A stretch of 37,102 nucleotides of DNA from Prevotellaceae bacterium (GTDB taxonomy: Bacteria > Bacteroidota > Bacteroidia > Bacteroidales > Bacteroidaceae), in the NCBI GenBank assembly GCA_031262085.1, contig JAISIN010000098.1, forward strand, positions 1-37,102, written 5' to 3'. Positions within the stretch are counted from its first letter, which is position 1, and the number at the start of each line of letters is the position of its first letter. Both the position numbers and the translations under genes were made by a program. Shown in pieces: positions 24,657 through 35,389 of the stretch. The notes beneath the pieces are model-generated. The model did not search any database. It was not told the origin of the DNA and saw nothing but the letters and a program-made list of their open reading frames with translations.

Positions 24657-26413
24657 TATGCCTTCGTTTTATCGTTTACAAATTGATTCAGTTGGCGGCG
24701 GAACTCGTCGTATTCAGCCGACTTGTACCGAGAGTAGTTCATCTGTTTGCAGATGTTGATCATCTTTTTGAAGTAGTCCATCACATCGTTGAAATTGTCG
24801 AATTCAAACTCGGTATGACAGATGTCGACTACCATATTTAATATTTCTTCCTGACGCTCCATCGAGGTGACGGCATCTACGTCGTCGAAGGCGTCTTGCT
24901 GGAGGATGACGAAGTCGATCAATTCCGACTTCCAGAAGGTGACGTGATAATCTACCGGCACGCCGTCGTCGCCGAGGATGTTGATCTGTTCGGCAATCTC
25001 CTTGCCGCGTTGCAGACGCGTTTTGAGTTCGTTGACCTTGGGAATCCACTCACTGTTGATGTGCGCTGCGATGTACGCTTCAAATTCGGGATACTCGATG
25101 TACTTGGAATAGGAATCGATGGGATTGACGGCAGGGTAGCGCTTCTTGTCGGCACGCTCCTGTTCGAGAGCGTAGAAGCAACGGGCTACCTTCTTGGTAT
25201 TTTCCGTAACCGGCTCTTTGAGGTTACCACCGGCAGGCGATACCGTTCCGATGAAGGTGATGGAGCCTGTCTCTCCGTTGCTCAGCCGCACATATCCGGC
25301 ACGACCGTAGAAGTTGGAGATGATGGCGGACAAGTCCATCGGGAAGGCATCCGGTCCGGGTAGCTCCTCCATGCGGTTGGACATCTCGCGTAACGCCTGT
25401 GCCCAGCGTGAAGTAGAGTCGGCCATCAACAACACTTTCAGTCCCATGCTGCGATAGTACTCGCCGATGGTCATGGCGGTGTAGACAGATGCCTCTCGTG
25501 CAGCCACCGGCATGTTGGAGGTGTTGGCAATGATGATGGTACGCTCCATCAGCTTGCGTCCCGTGTGCGGGTCGACCAATTCGGGGAACTCGGTAAAGAT
25601 CTCCACCACTTCGTTGGCACGTTCACCGCAGGCAGCGATGATCACGATGTCGGCTTCGGCTTGCTTGGAGATGGCGTGTTGCAACACGGTCTTTCCCGTT
25701 CCGAACGGTCCGGGAATGAATCCCGTACCTCCCTCGACAATCGGGTTAAGCGTATCGATAACTCGCACGCCCGTTTCGAGCAATTTAAAGGGGCGCGGTT
25801 TTTCTTTATAGTTGGTCATGGCGCGCTTCACCGGCCATTTTTGTATCATCGTTACCTCCACGTCGTTGCCCGCTTCGTCGGTGAGCACAGCGATGGTATC
25901 TTCGATGCGATAGTCGCCTTCGGGTGCCATGCGTTTCACGGTACATAAGCCTTGTTGGGTAAAGGGTGCCATGATTTTCAAGGGTTGGAAATTCTCATCC
26001 ACCTGCCCCAGCCAGTCGGAGGCTTCAACCTTGTCGCCGACTTTTGCCAACGGTACAAAGTGCCACATTTTCTCTTTGTCCAACGGATAGGTGTATTGTC
26101 CGCGTTTCAAGAATACGCCCTCCATTTTATCGAGGTCGTTTTGCAGACCGTCGTAGTTGCGCGAGAGCATGCCCGGTCCCAGTGTTACCTCCAGCATGTG
26201 CCCGGTAAATTCGGCTTGGGCACCGATTTTCAGTCCACGCGTACTTTCGAACACCTGCACGAACACGCGGTCGCCCGTCACCTTAATCACCTCTGCCATG
26301 AGGCTATCGCCGCCGGTGAGGATGTAGCAGATTTCGTTCTGCGCCACCGGACCGTCGACTACGAGGGTTACCATATTGGCGATAACGCCACTAACAGTTC
26401 CTTTTGTTGCCAT
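24656..26413 (-). CDS. ntpA: V-type ATP synthase subunit A (catalytic)
   Basis: The 585-residue catalytic subunit binds ATP through GPFGTGKT (residues 235-242); the catalytic Glu lies in ACGERANEVVE. The V-type non-homologous insert (residues about 110-200, including WHFVPLAKVGDKVEASDWLG) separates it from F-type beta. Walker B is in KVLLMADSTSRWAQALRE. A 123-nt AT-rich spacer precedes it. Confidence 0.97.
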   Translation of the reverse strand: MATKGTVSGVIANMVTLVVDGPVAQNEICYILTGGDSLMAEVIKVTGDRVFVQVFESTRGLKIGAQAEFTGHMLEVTLGPGMLSRNYDGLQNDLDKMEGVFLKRGQYTYPLDKEKMWHFVPLAKVGDKVEASDWLGQVDENFQPLKIMAPFTQQGLCTVKRMAPEGDYRIEDTIAVLTDEAGNDVEVTMIQKWPVKRAMTNYKEKPRPFKLLETGVRVIDTLNPIVEGGTGFIPGPFGTGKTVLQHAISKQAEADIVIIAACGERANEVVEIFTEFPELVDPHTGRKLMERTIIIANTSNMPVAAREASVYTAMTIGEYYRSMGLKVLLMADSTSRWAQALREMSNRMEELPGPDAFPMDLSAIISNFYGRAGYVRLSNGETGSITFIGTVSPAGGNLKEPVTENTKKVARCFYALEQERADKKRYPAVNPIDSYSKYIEYPEFEAYIAAHINSEWIPKVNELKTRLQRGKEIAEQINILGDDGVPVDYHVTFWKSELIDFVILQQDAFDDVDAVTSMERQEEILNMVVDICHTEFEFDNFNDVMDYFKKMINICKQMNYSRYKSAEYDEFRRQLNQFVNDKTKA

Positions 26414-26536
26414 ACGTCTTCGAATTAAGAATTGATAATTAAAGATTAAAAGGTCGACTCATTTTGTACGATAATCAGCCTTTTCCTGTCCTCTATTCAT
26501 TATCAATTTTACTATCACTTTTTTAATTTTTAATTT
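26414..26536. repeat. AT-rich spacer with TAATTTT heptamers
   Basis: TAATTTT occurs in tandem at 26524, 26531 and 26538 (partial), overlapping the stop of the upstream DUF2764 gene. AATTGATAAT and its complement also occur about 70 nt apart in the spacer. No promoter match was found; the segment splits the ATPase operon into two parts and might set subunit ratios. Confidence 0.45.
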
Positions 26537-27241
26537 TTAATTTCCCGCGAATTCTTTAGGGATCCGCACTTCGTTCTTCAACCCGTCAATCAAGTTGCGG
26601 AACATTTGGTTGCCTTTCTCCTTGTCGAGCGAGAGCCAACGCTGTATCATTTCCAGCTGCATCAGGAACACGAACAACCGTTCTACGGAGAAGTAATTAA
26701 AGAAGGTAGCCTCCTCCATCCACGTCCAGCGCAATTGGTCGATGCGTTTTTCTCGTTCCAGCAGCTCTTCTATTTCGCTTATCTTGATGAGCTGTTCCAA
26801 GTAATCTACCTCCGTGGTAAGTCCGAAATCGCGTGCACCCGATGTGCGCAACGCTTGACACACTTCGGTGTCGCCTACGATGAGCGGTGCTACCTCCAGC
26901 TTAAATTTGCGGGCGGTGAGCGCTACCAATATATTATTTAGATTGAGATTGAACTCGAACCACGAAGCCACGAACGGGTTCGTGCATTTCATGCCGTCGG
27001 CATAATAGCGGGCAGAGAGGCGATCTTCGAGGAGCATTTTATCACCTTCGAAGCTCTCCTGTTCCTCTTCGGTGAAGATAGAGGCATCCGGCTTATTCCG
27101 ATGGAGGTCTATCAACTGTCGGTCTTGGAGCGAGAGCGCAGGATAAATCTCCTCCATGAAGTCGGCAGGGGTATAACCGAGCTTGCTGTCGTCCAGAGTG
27201 AGGTCGGGCAAGGCAGCAACCAAGTAGTAATAGTTACTCAT
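26537..27241 (-). CDS. DUF2764 family V-ATPase-associated protein
   Basis: The 234-residue soluble protein is almost all helical and begins SNYYYLVAALPDLTLDD, the mark of DUF2764, a family that lies in V-type ATPase operons of Bacteroidetes. Its place between E and A is that of subunit C in other bacteria (E-C-F-A-B-D). With no C-like gene present, it may be the divergent C subunit that links rotor shaft and ring; this is inference. It follows subunit E by 12 nt. Confidence 0.85.
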   Translation of the reverse strand: MSNYYYLVAALPDLTLDDSKLGYTPADFMEEIYPALSLQDRQLIDLHRNKPDASIFTEEEQESFEGDKMLLEDRLSARYYADGMKCTNPFVASWFEFNLNLNNILVALTARKFKLEVAPLIVGDTEVCQALRTSGARDFGLTTEVDYLEQLIKISEIEELLEREKRIDQLRWTWMEEATFFNYFSVERLFVFLMQLEMIQRWLSLDKEKGNQMFRNLIDGLKNEVRIPKEFAGN

Positions 27242-27253
27242 TGGCTGTCGGTT

Positions 27254-27844
27254 TTAGAAAAGCATGGCCACTAATTGGGGGCGGAGAAATTCCTTGAAAT
27301 AGTTCATAAACTCCGCTTCGCCGAATTCTATTTTGTAGGCTCCGTTGGCGGGTTTAACGGTGAAGAGTGTTTTTTGTCCGTTGACCTGTTCTATTTTTAC
27401 TCCTTTATTTAATAGCCCTTTGGCTTGTGCGGTGAAGTACTTTGTCAAGCCCTCGGCATCGGCAGTAGAGATTACGATGGGTTCGTTGGCGCTCCATTTC
27501 GAGGCGAGTGCTACGATGAAGGCGTTCAGGTAGTTTTTGTCGGCAGCGAAAGCTTTTACGTTTGCTCCTACAATCTTATCGGTAATGAGTGTGGCGATTT
27601 CCGATTTCAGCGCATTCACAGCCTGACCGGCAAACAGTTTCAGCTCCGATTTTGTATTTTCCGTCAACTCCTCGGCGGATTTGCGGGCGGCAGCGGTAAC
27701 AGAATCGGCTTCTTTATGCGCCTCTTCCACAATTTTGCGTGCTTCCTCTTGAGCGGCAGCGACAACTCGTTGAGCCTCTTCCATACCTTTTTCTACACCC
27801 TCTCGGTAGATTTTGTCGGTCAGCTCTTGAATTTTATTTTCCAT
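27254..27844 (-). CDS. ntpE: V-type ATP synthase subunit E (peripheral stalk)
   Basis: The 196-residue protein begins with a long Ala/Glu/Lys coiled coil (residues 1-80, VEKGMEEAQRVVAAAQEEARK) and ends in a small globular domain, as in the E stalk subunit. The frame opens 13 codons upstream (27883), but ATG 27844 (ENKIQELTDKIY) is the expected start. First gene of the operon. No partner G/H stalk gene is seen in the operon. Confidence 0.85.
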   Translation of the reverse strand: MENKIQELTDKIYREGVEKGMEEAQRVVAAAQEEARKIVEEAHKEADSVTAAARKSAEELTENTKSELKLFAGQAVNALKSEIATLITDKIVGANVKAFAADKNYLNAFIVALASKWSANEPIVISTADAEGLTKYFTAQAKGLLNKGVKIEQVNGQKTLFTVKPANGAYKIEFGEAEFMNYFKEFLRPQLVAMLF

Positions 27845-27904
27845 AACGGGTGGATATATGATTGTTTTTATAATGAAATTCAATAGTATGCGCTAATTCG
27901 CGGT

Positions 27905-27934
27905 CAAAATTACTACAACATAGAAGCATAGCAA
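27905..27934 (-). promoter_or_regulatory. Promoter of the V-type ATPase operon
   Basis: TTG (27932-27934), 19 nt, TAATTTTG (27905-27912) on the minus strand. It lies in the gap after infB, giving a leader of about 50 nt. Confidence 0.7.
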
Positions 27935-27973
27935 GAAAAGTTGCGCGGTGCGCGTATGTTACGCGCCCGCTAT

Positions 27974-30900
27974 TTAAAGGGTCGCCTTTACTTCTATCTC
28001 TTCATACGACTCAATGATATCTCCTATCTTGATGTCGTTGCAGTTGGTGAGGCTGATACCACATTCAAAGTTGACGCCGACCTCTTTTACATCGTCTTTG
28101 AATCGTTTCAGGGCGTTGATATGACCAGTATAGATCACGATTCCTTCGCGTATGAGGCGTGCTTTGTCCGAGCGTTTCACCTTTCCGGTCTTGACCAGAG
28201 CACCTGCTACCAATCCCACCTTGGTGATATTGAACACCTCGCGTACTTCGAGCGTAGCGGTAATCTGCTCCTTCATCGTCGGGGCAAGCATACCCACCAT
28301 GGCAGCCTTCACCTCTTCGATGGCGTCGTAGATGACCGAATACTTGCGTATATCCACCCCTTCGCTTTCTGCCTGTCGGGCAGCGGCATTCGAGGGTCGT
28401 ACTTGGAATCCGATGATGATAGCATTGGAAGCGGCAGCCAGTGAGACGTCGGATTCGGAGATCTGTCCCACGCCTTTGTGGATGACGTTGACTTGAATCT
28501 GTTCGGTCGACAGCTTGATGAGCGAATCGCTCAAGGCTTCTACCGATCCGTCGACGTCGCCTTTTACGATGACGTTCAGCTCGTGGAAGTCGCCCAGGGC
28601 CAGTCGTCGTCCCACCTCGTCGAGGGTGAGCATCTTCTGGGTGCGCAGTCCCTGCTCGCGTTGCAACTGTTCGCGTTTGGCAGCAATCTCGCGTGCTTCC
28701 TGTTCGGTGTCGAAGACGTGGAACGAATCGCCGGCAGCAGGTGCACCGTTCAGTCCCAAGATGAGCACCGGTTCCGACGGTCCGGCTTCCTTGATGCGTT
28801 GGTTTCGTTCGTTGAACATGGCCTTTACCTTTCCGTAGGATGCTCCGGCCAGCACGATGTCGCCCACATGCAGTGTTCCGTTGGATATGAGCACGGTAGC
28901 CACATATCCGCGTCCTTTGTCGAGCGACGATTCGATGATCGATCCGGTGGCTTTGCGATCGGGATTGGCTTTGAGGTCGAGCATTTCGGCTTCGAGCAGC
29001 ACCTTCTCCATCAGCTCTTTCACGCCGGTACCTTTTTTTGCAGATATGTCTTGCGACTGATACTTCCCTCCCCACTCCTCGATGAGGAAATTCATGGCAC
29101 TCAGTTCTTCTTTTATCTTGTCGGGGTTGGCACCCGGTTTATCAATCTTGTTGATGGCAAACACGATAGGCACACCGGCAGCCATGGCATGGTTGATAGC
29201 CTCTTTGGTTTGCGGCATCACGTTGTCGTCGGCAGCTACGATGATGATAGCCACGTCGGTCACCTTGGCTCCGCGTGCACGCATGGCAGTAAATGCCTCG
29301 TGTCCGGGAGTATCGAGGAATGTTATTTTCCGTCCGTCTTCGAGTGTGACGTTGTAGGCGCCGATGTGCTGTGTGATTCCTCCCGCTTCGCCTGCGATGA
29401 CGTTGGCTTTGCGTATATAGTCGAGCAGCGATGTTTTTCCGTGGTCGACATGTCCCATCACGGTAACGATGGGTGCTCTGGGTTGCAGATCTTCCTCGGC
29501 ATCCTCCTCTTCGATGATGGCTTGCGACACTTCGGCGCTGACGTATTCGGTTTTGAATCCGAACTCTTCGGCTACGAGGTTGATGGTTTCGGCATCCAAT
29601 CGTTGGTTGATAGATACCATGATGCCGACGCTCATACAGGTTGCGATAACCTGCGTCACCGATATATCCATCATGTTTGCCAATTCGTTGGCCGTAACAA
29701 ACTCGGTGAGCTTCAACACCCTGCTGCCTTCGCGCTCCATGCTTTCCTGTTCCTGCATGCGTCCGGCAACGAGACCTCGTTTCTCTTTACGGTATTTAGA
29801 TGCTTTGCTTTTCCCTTTGGCTGTGAGGCGTGCCAGTGTTTCTTTTACCTGTTTTGCTACATCCTCTTCGCTGGGTTCATGTTTTACTACGGGGGCTTTC
29901 TTTCCGCGCTCTTTTCCGCGTCCTCCGCCTGTTGCTGCCGGTTTACCTTCGCCCTTGTTGCGGCTTCTGTCGGTAGCGCCTGCAGTGTTTTTATTTTCTT
30001 TGTTCTCTTTTCCTTTTCCGCTTCCTCCGCTGTTGTTGTTCTGGAAGTTGGCAGCGTTGGTCACGTCTACTTTTTCTTTATTGATGCGATGACGTTTCTT
30101 CTTGCTGTCTTTGTCGGTGGCGCCTCCGGGCGTTCCTTTGGGCTTCTCTTTGGCTTCGGTTTTAGCGTCGTCGCGCCGTATTTCCTTGATGATCGCCTCT
30201 TTCATCGCCTTCTTCTGGTCTTGCCGCAGCTTCTCCTTCTCCTCTCTTTCTTTCCGTCGTTCGGCTTTGCTTTTCTTGCGCGGTCGGGTCGACTGGTTGA
30301 GGGTTGCGAGGTCTATCTGTCCGATGATGTTAATCTTAGATGCGAACTCCTCCTTTTTATGTAGGCTGAATACTTCGGTTTCGTGTTTCTCTGGCGCAGC
30401 GGCGGGTGTTTCGGTCGAGGCTGCGGTTGCCGTTATCGCTGTCGCCGTTTTTTTTGCCGCTTGTGGAGCTGTCCGTTTCGGCTGTTGTTGTGCAGTTGGT
30501 GGAATGGTCCGTTTCGGTGCGGGTTGTTCGACTGCCTGCAACGCGGGTTGCTTCGGTACAGGTTGTTCGGTAGCGGGAGTTACAGGTTTCGGTACCGTTT
30601 GCGATTCTGGCTTCACCTTTTCGCCTTGCGGCTGTTGTAGAGCTTTGGTATCCTCCGTCGTTACCGGAGCTTGCTTCTCCTCTACAATTGTATCCGTTTG
30701 CGCTGCCGGCTTAGGTGCTTCCGGTAGTATGATTTCGGTTTTCAGTTCTTCGGATATTTTGCTTTCTTCGCGTTTGGATACGTTTTTCTGAACGTTTTCC
30801 TTCTCCTCCTTTTGGGGCTGTTGTGCCGTTTTGTGTGTAGAGAGGTTGTTCAAGTCAATTTTACCGACAGGTTTAAACTTTGGTTTTACCTCTTCGGGTA

Positions 30901-31198
30901 CGACGGTTTTAAATTCTTCCGCTTTGGGTTTGCTTTTGCGTTCCTGATAGCTGTCGGAATAAGACGAACCCTTTCGTTGCCCGTGCCGTTCCTGTATGAA
31001 TCTTTCAGATTCCTGCTTCAGGTGTTTATCGGTACTGAACTCCTTGACGAGCATATTGTATTGTTCGTCAGTGATTTTTGTACTTGGACTTTTCTCCTCT
31101 TCGGATGAAAAAGCAAAGCCTTTCTTGCGTAAGAATTCAACAGCCGTTGTAATCCCTACATTCAAATCTCTAATTACCTTATTTAACCTTATCGCCAT
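27974..31198 (-). CDS. infB: Translation initiation factor IF-2
   Basis: The 1074-residue GTPase brings fMet-tRNA to the 30S subunit. The N-terminal half is a long disordered region rich in Lys, Glu, Pro and Gln (about residues 60-480) with repeats such as VEQPAPK and [15 protein letters not shown], larger than in E. coli. Then comes the G domain: GHVDHGKTS (about 580), DTPGHEAF, and NKIDK; domains II, III and C2 follow. It ends the rimP-nusA-infB operon, 33 nt after nusA. Confidence 0.97.
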   Translation of the reverse strand: MAIRLNKVIRDLNVGITTAVEFLRKKGFAFSSEEEKSPSTKITDEQYNMLVKEFSTDKHLKQESERFIQERHGQRKGSSYSDSYQERKSKPKAEEFKTVVPEEVKPKFKPVGKIDLNNLSTHKTAQQPQKEEKENVQKNVSKREESKISEELKTEIILPEAPKPAAQTDTIVEEKQAPVTTEDTKALQQPQGEKVKPESQTVPKPVTPATEQPVPKQPALQAVEQPAPKRTIPPTAQQQPKRTAPQAAKKTATAITATAASTETPAAAPEKHETEVFSLHKKEEFASKINIIGQIDLATLNQSTRPRKKSKAERRKEREEKEKLRQDQKKAMKEAIIKEIRRDDAKTEAKEKPKGTPGGATDKDSKKKRHRINKEKVDVTNAANFQNNNSGGSGKGKENKENKNTAGATDRSRNKGEGKPAATGGGRGKERGKKAPVVKHEPSEEDVAKQVKETLARLTAKGKSKASKYRKEKRGLVAGRMQEQESMEREGSRVLKLTEFVTANELANMMDISVTQVIATCMSVGIMVSINQRLDAETINLVAEEFGFKTEYVSAEVSQAIIEEEDAEEDLQPRAPIVTVMGHVDHGKTSLLDYIRKANVIAGEAGGITQHIGAYNVTLEDGRKITFLDTPGHEAFTAMRARGAKVTDVAIIIVAADDNVMPQTKEAINHAMAAGVPIVFAINKIDKPGANPDKIKEELSAMNFLIEEWGGKYQSQDISAKKGTGVKELMEKVLLEAEMLDLKANPDRKATGSIIESSLDKGRGYVATVLISNGTLHVGDIVLAGASYGKVKAMFNERNQRIKEAGPSEPVLILGLNGAPAAGDSFHVFDTEQEAREIAAKREQLQREQGLRTQKMLTLDEVGRRLALGDFHELNVIVKGDVDGSVEALSDSLIKLSTEQIQVNVIHKGVGQISESDVSLAAASNAIIIGFQVRPSNAAARQAESEGVDIRKYSVIYDAIEEVKAAMVGMLAPTMKEQITATLEVREVFNITKVGLVAGALVKTGKVKRSDKARLIREGIVIYTGHINALKRFKDDVKEVGVNFECGISLTNCNDIKIGDIIESYEEIEVKATL

Positions 31199-31231
31199 AT
31201 TTTATTGATATGATTTTTATTTATTCATCTC

Positions 31232-32485
31232 CTATTCGAACTCGGCTGCGAGTATTCGCAGTACGTCGTCGATGGTTTCTTCCTCGAGGTCGGTTTTCTC
31301 GATTAGCATTTCGCGGGGGGCGTTGAGTACACCCTTTGCAGTGTCTATTCCGATGGCTTTGATGGCATCGATCACCCACGCGTCTATTTCGTCGAGGAAT
31401 TCGTCGAGATAGATGTCTTCGTCTTCGGTTGTTGTATCTACGTCGCGGAACACATCTATGGTATATTCGGTGAGCATGCTTGCCAGCTTGATGTTGAGTC
31501 CCTCTTTCCCGATGGCGAGCGATACCTCGTCGGGTTTGAGGTAAACTTCTGCCTTGTGCTCTTCCTCATTGAGGTTGATGGTAGATATTTTGGCAGGGCT
31601 TAGCGCGCGTTGAATAAACAACGGTGTGTTGTTGGTGAAGTTGATGACGTCGATGTTTTCGTTGCGCAGTTCGCGTACAATGCCATGTATGCGGCTACCT
31701 TTCACTCCGACGCATGCTCCTACGGGGTCGATGCGGTCGTCGTAGGATTCGACGGCTATTTTGGCTCTTTTGCCGGGTATGCGTGCAATTCTCTTGATAG
31801 TGATCAGTCCGTCGTTGATTTCGGGCACCTCCAATTCGAAGAGTCTTTGCAAGAACATGGGCGATGTTCGCGAGAGTATAATTTTGGGGTTGTTGTTTCG
31901 ATTGTCTACGCGTGCTACTACGGCTCTCGCCGTTTCGCCTTTGCGATAGTAATCCGAAGGGATCTGTTCGGAGCGCGGCAGCAGCAGTTCGTTGCCTTCG
32001 TCGTCGAGCAGCAGGATTTCTTTTTTCCATATCTGGTACACCTCTGCATTGATGATGGTACCTACGCGGTCTATATATTTATTGTATAGGCTGTCTTTTT
32101 CGAGTTCGAGTATTTTTGATGCGAGTGTTTGTCTGAGGTTGAGTATGGCTCTTCTTCCGAACTTGGCGAAATTGACTTCGTCGGTCACTTCTTCTCCCAC
32201 CTCGTAGGATGCGTCTATTTTTTGCGCTTCGGAGAGGGATATTTGAAGGTTTGGGTTGGTCAGGTCTTCATCGGATACGACTTCCCTATTTCGCCATATC
32301 TCGAAGTCGCCCTTATCGGGGTTGACAATGACGTCATAATTTTCGTCTGTCCCGAACATTTTGGCGATGACGCTTCTAAACGATTCCTCGAGCACACTGA
32401 CCATGGTTGTACGGTCAATGTTTTTCAGTTCTTTGAACTCCGAAAAGGTATCTATCAGGCTGATAGTTTCTTTTTTCTTGGCCAT
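31232..32485 (-). CDS. nusA: Transcription termination/antitermination factor NusA
   Basis: The 417-residue protein has the N-terminal RNA polymerase-binding domain (1-130), an S1 domain (about 135-200) and two KH domains (about 205-345, with VGVKGSRI and the second motif IGKEGLNIKLA). The C-terminal 70 residues are acidic, in place of the E. coli AR repeats. It modulates pausing and termination; it follows rimP by 5 nt, so translation is coupled. It may act on the terminator in its own leader. Confidence 0.96.
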   Translation of the reverse strand: MAKKKETISLIDTFSEFKELKNIDRTTMVSVLEESFRSVIAKMFGTDENYDVIVNPDKGDFEIWRNREVVSDEDLTNPNLQISLSEAQKIDASYEVGEEVTDEVNFAKFGRRAILNLRQTLASKILELEKDSLYNKYIDRVGTIINAEVYQIWKKEILLLDDEGNELLLPRSEQIPSDYYRKGETARAVVARVDNRNNNPKIILSRTSPMFLQRLFELEVPEINDGLITIKRIARIPGKRAKIAVESYDDRIDPVGACVGVKGSRIHGIVRELRNENIDVINFTNNTPLFIQRALSPAKISTINLNEEEHKAEVYLKPDEVSLAIGKEGLNIKLASMLTEYTIDVFRDVDTTTEDEDIYLDEFLDEIDAWVIDAIKAIGIDTAKGVLNAPREMLIEKTDLEEETIDDVLRILAAEFE

Positions 32486-32490
32486 AACTG

Positions 32491-32958
32491 CTATTTAAAA
32501 CTGATTAAGTATTTAGTATATTTTATTTCTGTATATGGAAACGTTTGTTCCTCTTGCAGGTTTACCGGTCGCTTGGCGCCTTCGGGTTTCATCTTCCTGA
32601 CGATGGTGAGGGTGCATTGGCTTTCGTCGGCATGGGTCAGTGTTCCGCAATACTTATGTCCGTCACTGGTCATGAGTTCTACGTCCTGTCCTACGTGGTT
32701 ATAGTATTGTTGGACGACTTTGAAGGGTTGTCCGATGCCTGCCGACCCTACTTCGAGTTCATAATCTTCCTGTTCGCGGCTGAGGTGGTCTTCGATGTAC
32801 CTGCTCAGTGCAACGCAGTCGTCTATCCAAACTCCTTCTTTGTGGTCTATCTCTACTTGTATCCGGTTATCGGTACTCACCGAGACTTCGACCAGGAAGT
32901 AGTCTTTGTCTGCCAGCCATTGGCGGGCGATTTGAGCTACTGTCTCTTGGGCTATCAT
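32491..32958 (-). CDS. rimP: Ribosome maturation factor RimP
   Basis: The 155-residue protein has the two-domain RimP fold: an alpha/beta N-terminal domain (VEVSVSTDNRIQVEIDHKEGVWIDDCVALSR) and an SH3-like C-terminal part. SAGIGQPFK replaces the common SPGLDRPL motif in a form typical for Bacteroidetes. It aids 30S assembly. First gene of the operon; the ATG at 32958 is about 60 nt from the transcription start. Confidence 0.93.
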   Translation of the reverse strand: MIAQETVAQIARQWLADKDYFLVEVSVSTDNRIQVEIDHKEGVWIDDCVALSRYIEDHLSREQEDYELEVGSAGIGQPFKVVQQYYNHVGQDVELMTSDGHKYCGTLTHADESQCTLTIVRKMKPEGAKRPVNLQEEQTFPYTEIKYTKYLISFK

Positions 32959-32979
32959 TGTTTATACTCTTTATGGAAC

Positions 32980-33003
32980 AAAAAAAGGAGCGAAATCGCT
33001 CCT
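32980..33003 (-). terminator. Intrinsic terminator in the rimP-nusA-infB leader
   Basis: On the minus strand AGGAGCG, ATTT, CGCTCCT, then seven T's: a textbook terminator placed between the promoter (33028-33059) and the rimP ATG. GAGCGA further upstream (33012-33017) can pair with the same 3' arm, so an alternative fold exists. It would also end transcription coming from the acyl-CoA synthetase gene. Confidence 0.85.
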
Positions 33004-33027
33004 CTACCTGCTCGCTCAATTCGGGCG

Positions 33028-33059
33028 CAAAGATATAAAAGAATATGCTCTCCTACAAA
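33028..33059 (-). promoter_or_regulatory. Promoter of rimP-nusA-infB
   Basis: TTTG (33056-33059), 20 nt, TATCTTTG (33028-33035) on the minus strand, a full consensus match. Confidence 0.85.
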
Positions 33060-33082
33060 ATATTAGTAGAAAAAAGATTTAT

Positions 33083-34744
33083 TTAACTCCTTGTTTGACT
33101 TTTCTTTCGTATCTCTACGCGGCGTATCTTTCCGCTGATGGTCTTGGGCAGTTCGTCGACAAATTCTATGACACGCGGATATTTGTAGGGCGCAGTGACG
33201 CGCTTTACGTGATTCTGCAGCTCTTTGACCAATGCTTCGCCGGCTTGTTCTTTGTACTCTTTGGTGAGTACGACGGTTGCTTTGACTACCTGTCCGCGTA
33301 TGTCGTCGGACACGCCGGTGATGGCGCACTCTACTACGGCGGGATGTGTCATGAGCGCACTTTCGACTTCGAATGGTCCGATGCGGTATCCCGAGCTTTT
33401 GATGACGTCGTCGGCTCTGCCTACGAACCAGTAGTATCCGTCTTCGTCTTTCCAAGCCACGTCGCCGGTGTGATAAATGCCGTCGTGCCACGCTTCGTCG
33501 GTGCGTTCGCGATCGCGATAGTACTCTTTAAAGAGTCCGATGGGCTTGCCTTTATCGGTGCGAATCACGATCTCTCCCTGCTCGCCTGCCTCGACCGAGC
33601 GTCCGTCGGCATCGATCAGGTCGACGTCGTACTGCGGATTGGGCAGTCCCATGCTGCCCGGTTTGGGTGTCATCCAGGGCATGGTGGCAATGGTCAGGGT
33701 TGTTTCGGTTTGCCCGAACCCCTCCATCAGCCGGATGCCGGTAAGCTCCTTGAACGTTTCGAAGACGGCGGGGTTGAGTGCTTCGCCGGCAATGGTGCAA
33801 TACTTCAGCGCCGAGAGGTCGTATCGGGTGAGGTCTTCGTGAATGAGGAAGCGGAAGATGGTGGGGGGTGCACAGAGTGAAGTGACGCGATAATCCTGAA
33901 TTTTTTGCAGGATGTTGGCAGGGGTGAACTTCTCGTGGTCGTATACAAATATGGTGGCTCCCGCTATCCACTGTCCGTATAGTTTTCCCCATACGGCTTT
34001 TCCCCATCCGGTGTCGGCAATAGTGAGGTGCAGGCTCTCTTCGGTGAGGTGTTGCCATGCGGAAGCGGTGGTGATATGCCCCAAGGGATAGGTGAAGTCG
34101 TGTGCCACCATCTTAGGTTCGCCGGTAGTTCCGCTGGTGAAATACATCAATGAGAGGTCGTCGTTGGTGTTGACGTATGTGGGGCGCACAAAGGGCGCTG
34201 CCTGTGCGATGCCGCGGTGGAAATCGTCGTAACCTTCGGGTGTTTCGGGACCTACGCTGACCAACCGTTGTACGCTGGGCGATTGCGGCATGGCTGCCGT
34301 GATGTGCTCGGTGATAGTCGGTTCGCCGGCGCAGACAATCATCTTGATGTCGGCAGCGTTGCAGCGATATACAATATCTTTCTTCGTGAGGAGGTGCGTA
34401 GCAGGGATAGCTGTTGCACCTAATTTGTGGAGGGCGATGATGCTGAACCAGAACTCGTAGCGTCGTTTGAGGATGAGCATCACCATGTCGCCATGCCCGA
34501 TGCCGAGGCTTTGAAAGTAGGCTGCTGTGCGGTCGGTATATGCTTTCATCTCGCCAAAGGTGAATCGGCAGCACTCGTCGCGGTCGTTAGTCCAGAGCAG
34601 TGCCAACTTGTCGGGTTGTTGTTCTGCCCACTTGTCGACCACGTCGTAGGCAAAATTGAAGTTGGTGGGTACGTTAATTTTCAGATGTTTGCAAAAGTCC
34701 TCTTGCGACGTGAAAGAGGTTTGCGAAAGGAATTGTTCTACCAT
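33083..34744 (-). CDS. AMP-forming acyl-CoA synthetase (medium-chain type)
   Basis: The 553-residue enzyme activates a carboxylic acid to acyl-AMP and then acyl-CoA. The P-loop-like motif [12 protein letters not shown] (about residues 190-201), GFGQTETTL (A5), [34 protein letters not shown] (split A7/A8 region) and the catalytic lysine in KTISGKIRR (about K539) are intact. The type resembles medium-chain or benzoate-like synthetases; the acid used cannot be read. It is 37 nt downstream of the XRE-cupin regulator gene and most likely cotranscribed and regulated by it. Confidence 0.9.
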   Translation of the reverse strand: MVEQFLSQTSFTSQEDFCKHLKINVPTNFNFAYDVVDKWAEQQPDKLALLWTNDRDECCRFTFGEMKAYTDRTAAYFQSLGIGHGDMVMLILKRRYEFWFSIIALHKLGATAIPATHLLTKKDIVYRCNAADIKMIVCAGEPTITEHITAAMPQSPSVQRLVSVGPETPEGYDDFHRGIAQAAPFVRPTYVNTNDDLSLMYFTSGTTGEPKMVAHDFTYPLGHITTASAWQHLTEESLHLTIADTGWGKAVWGKLYGQWIAGATIFVYDHEKFTPANILQKIQDYRVTSLCAPPTIFRFLIHEDLTRYDLSALKYCTIAGEALNPAVFETFKELTGIRLMEGFGQTETTLTIATMPWMTPKPGSMGLPNPQYDVDLIDADGRSVEAGEQGEIVIRTDKGKPIGLFKEYYRDRERTDEAWHDGIYHTGDVAWKDEDGYYWFVGRADDVIKSSGYRIGPFEVESALMTHPAVVECAITGVSDDIRGQVVKATVVLTKEYKEQAGEALVKELQNHVKRVTAPYKYPRVIEFVDELPKTISGKIRRVEIRKKSQTRS

Positions 34745-34781
34745 GATTGCTTAGTTGTTACAAATACATTGCTGGGGTTGT

Positions 34782-35336
34782 TTACATAATGATTGCCAGA
34801 AACTGCACCGTTCGATTGTCGAGTGCTTTCATGCCGTGCGGCTGCAGGGCATCGAAGTAGATGCTGTCACCCTCAGCCAATATCAGCTCTTTGTCGCCGA
34901 TGCAGAGCATCATTCGTCCGGCGAGCACTAAGTTGAACTCCTGTCCGGCGTGGGTGTTGTAGTGCACGATCCGGTCGTCGGGTTTGGGCTCTACGGTTAC
35001 AATAAACGGGTCGGCTTTGCGGTTGCGGAATCCGGCAGCCAATGCCTGATACTTGTAGGTACTGGTTCGTTCTACGCTGACGCCGTGTCCGGCTCGTGTA
35101 AGAAAATAGGAACTCATTTTCGGTTCTTCTCCAAACATCAAGGTATCGAGTGGAATGTTGTAGCGGCGGGCAATCTGCTGGAGCATGCTCACGGATATGT
35201 CGGCAGTTCCCGATTCTGCCTGTTCGTATTCTGTCAGGGTGAGGTTGCAGTCGCGTGCCACCTCTTCGGGGCTTAGTTCTAATACGTCGCGCAGTCCGCG
35301 CAGACGTTCGGCGATTTGTTTAATAGGGTCGTCCAT
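34782..35336 (-). CDS. XRE-family regulator with C-terminal cupin domain
   Basis: The 184-residue protein has an N-terminal Cro/cI helix-turn-helix (residues about 8-65: LSPEEVARDCNLTLTEYEQAESG) and a cupin barrel (about 105-183: HAGQEFNLVLAGRMMLCIGDKELILAEGDSIYFDA). Such proteins sense a small ligand through the cupin and often control the adjacent metabolic gene, here the acyl-CoA synthetase; an acyl or carboxylate ligand is inferred. Histidines in HTHAGQEF and QPHGMKA could bind metal. Confidence 0.9.
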   Translation of the reverse strand: MDDPIKQIAERLRGLRDVLELSPEEVARDCNLTLTEYEQAESGTADISVSMLQQIARRYNIPLDTLMFGEEPKMSSYFLTRAGHGVSVERTSTYKYQALAAGFRNRKADPFIVTVEPKPDDRIVHYNTHAGQEFNLVLAGRMMLCIGDKELILAEGDSIYFDALQPHGMKALDNRTVQFLAIIM

Positions 35337-35359
35337 GGGGATAAATGATTTTTTGAGCG

Positions 35360-35367
35360 CAAAGGTA
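35360..35367 (-). promoter_or_regulatory. -7 element of the regulator / acyl-CoA synthetase operon
   Basis: TACCTTTG on the minus strand, 23 nt upstream of the XRE start codon. It lies 22 nt from the divergent plus-strand -7 element, so the two RNA polymerases would compete. Confidence 0.6.
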
Positions 35368-35389
35368 GCAAAAGATACAACTAAATGCT

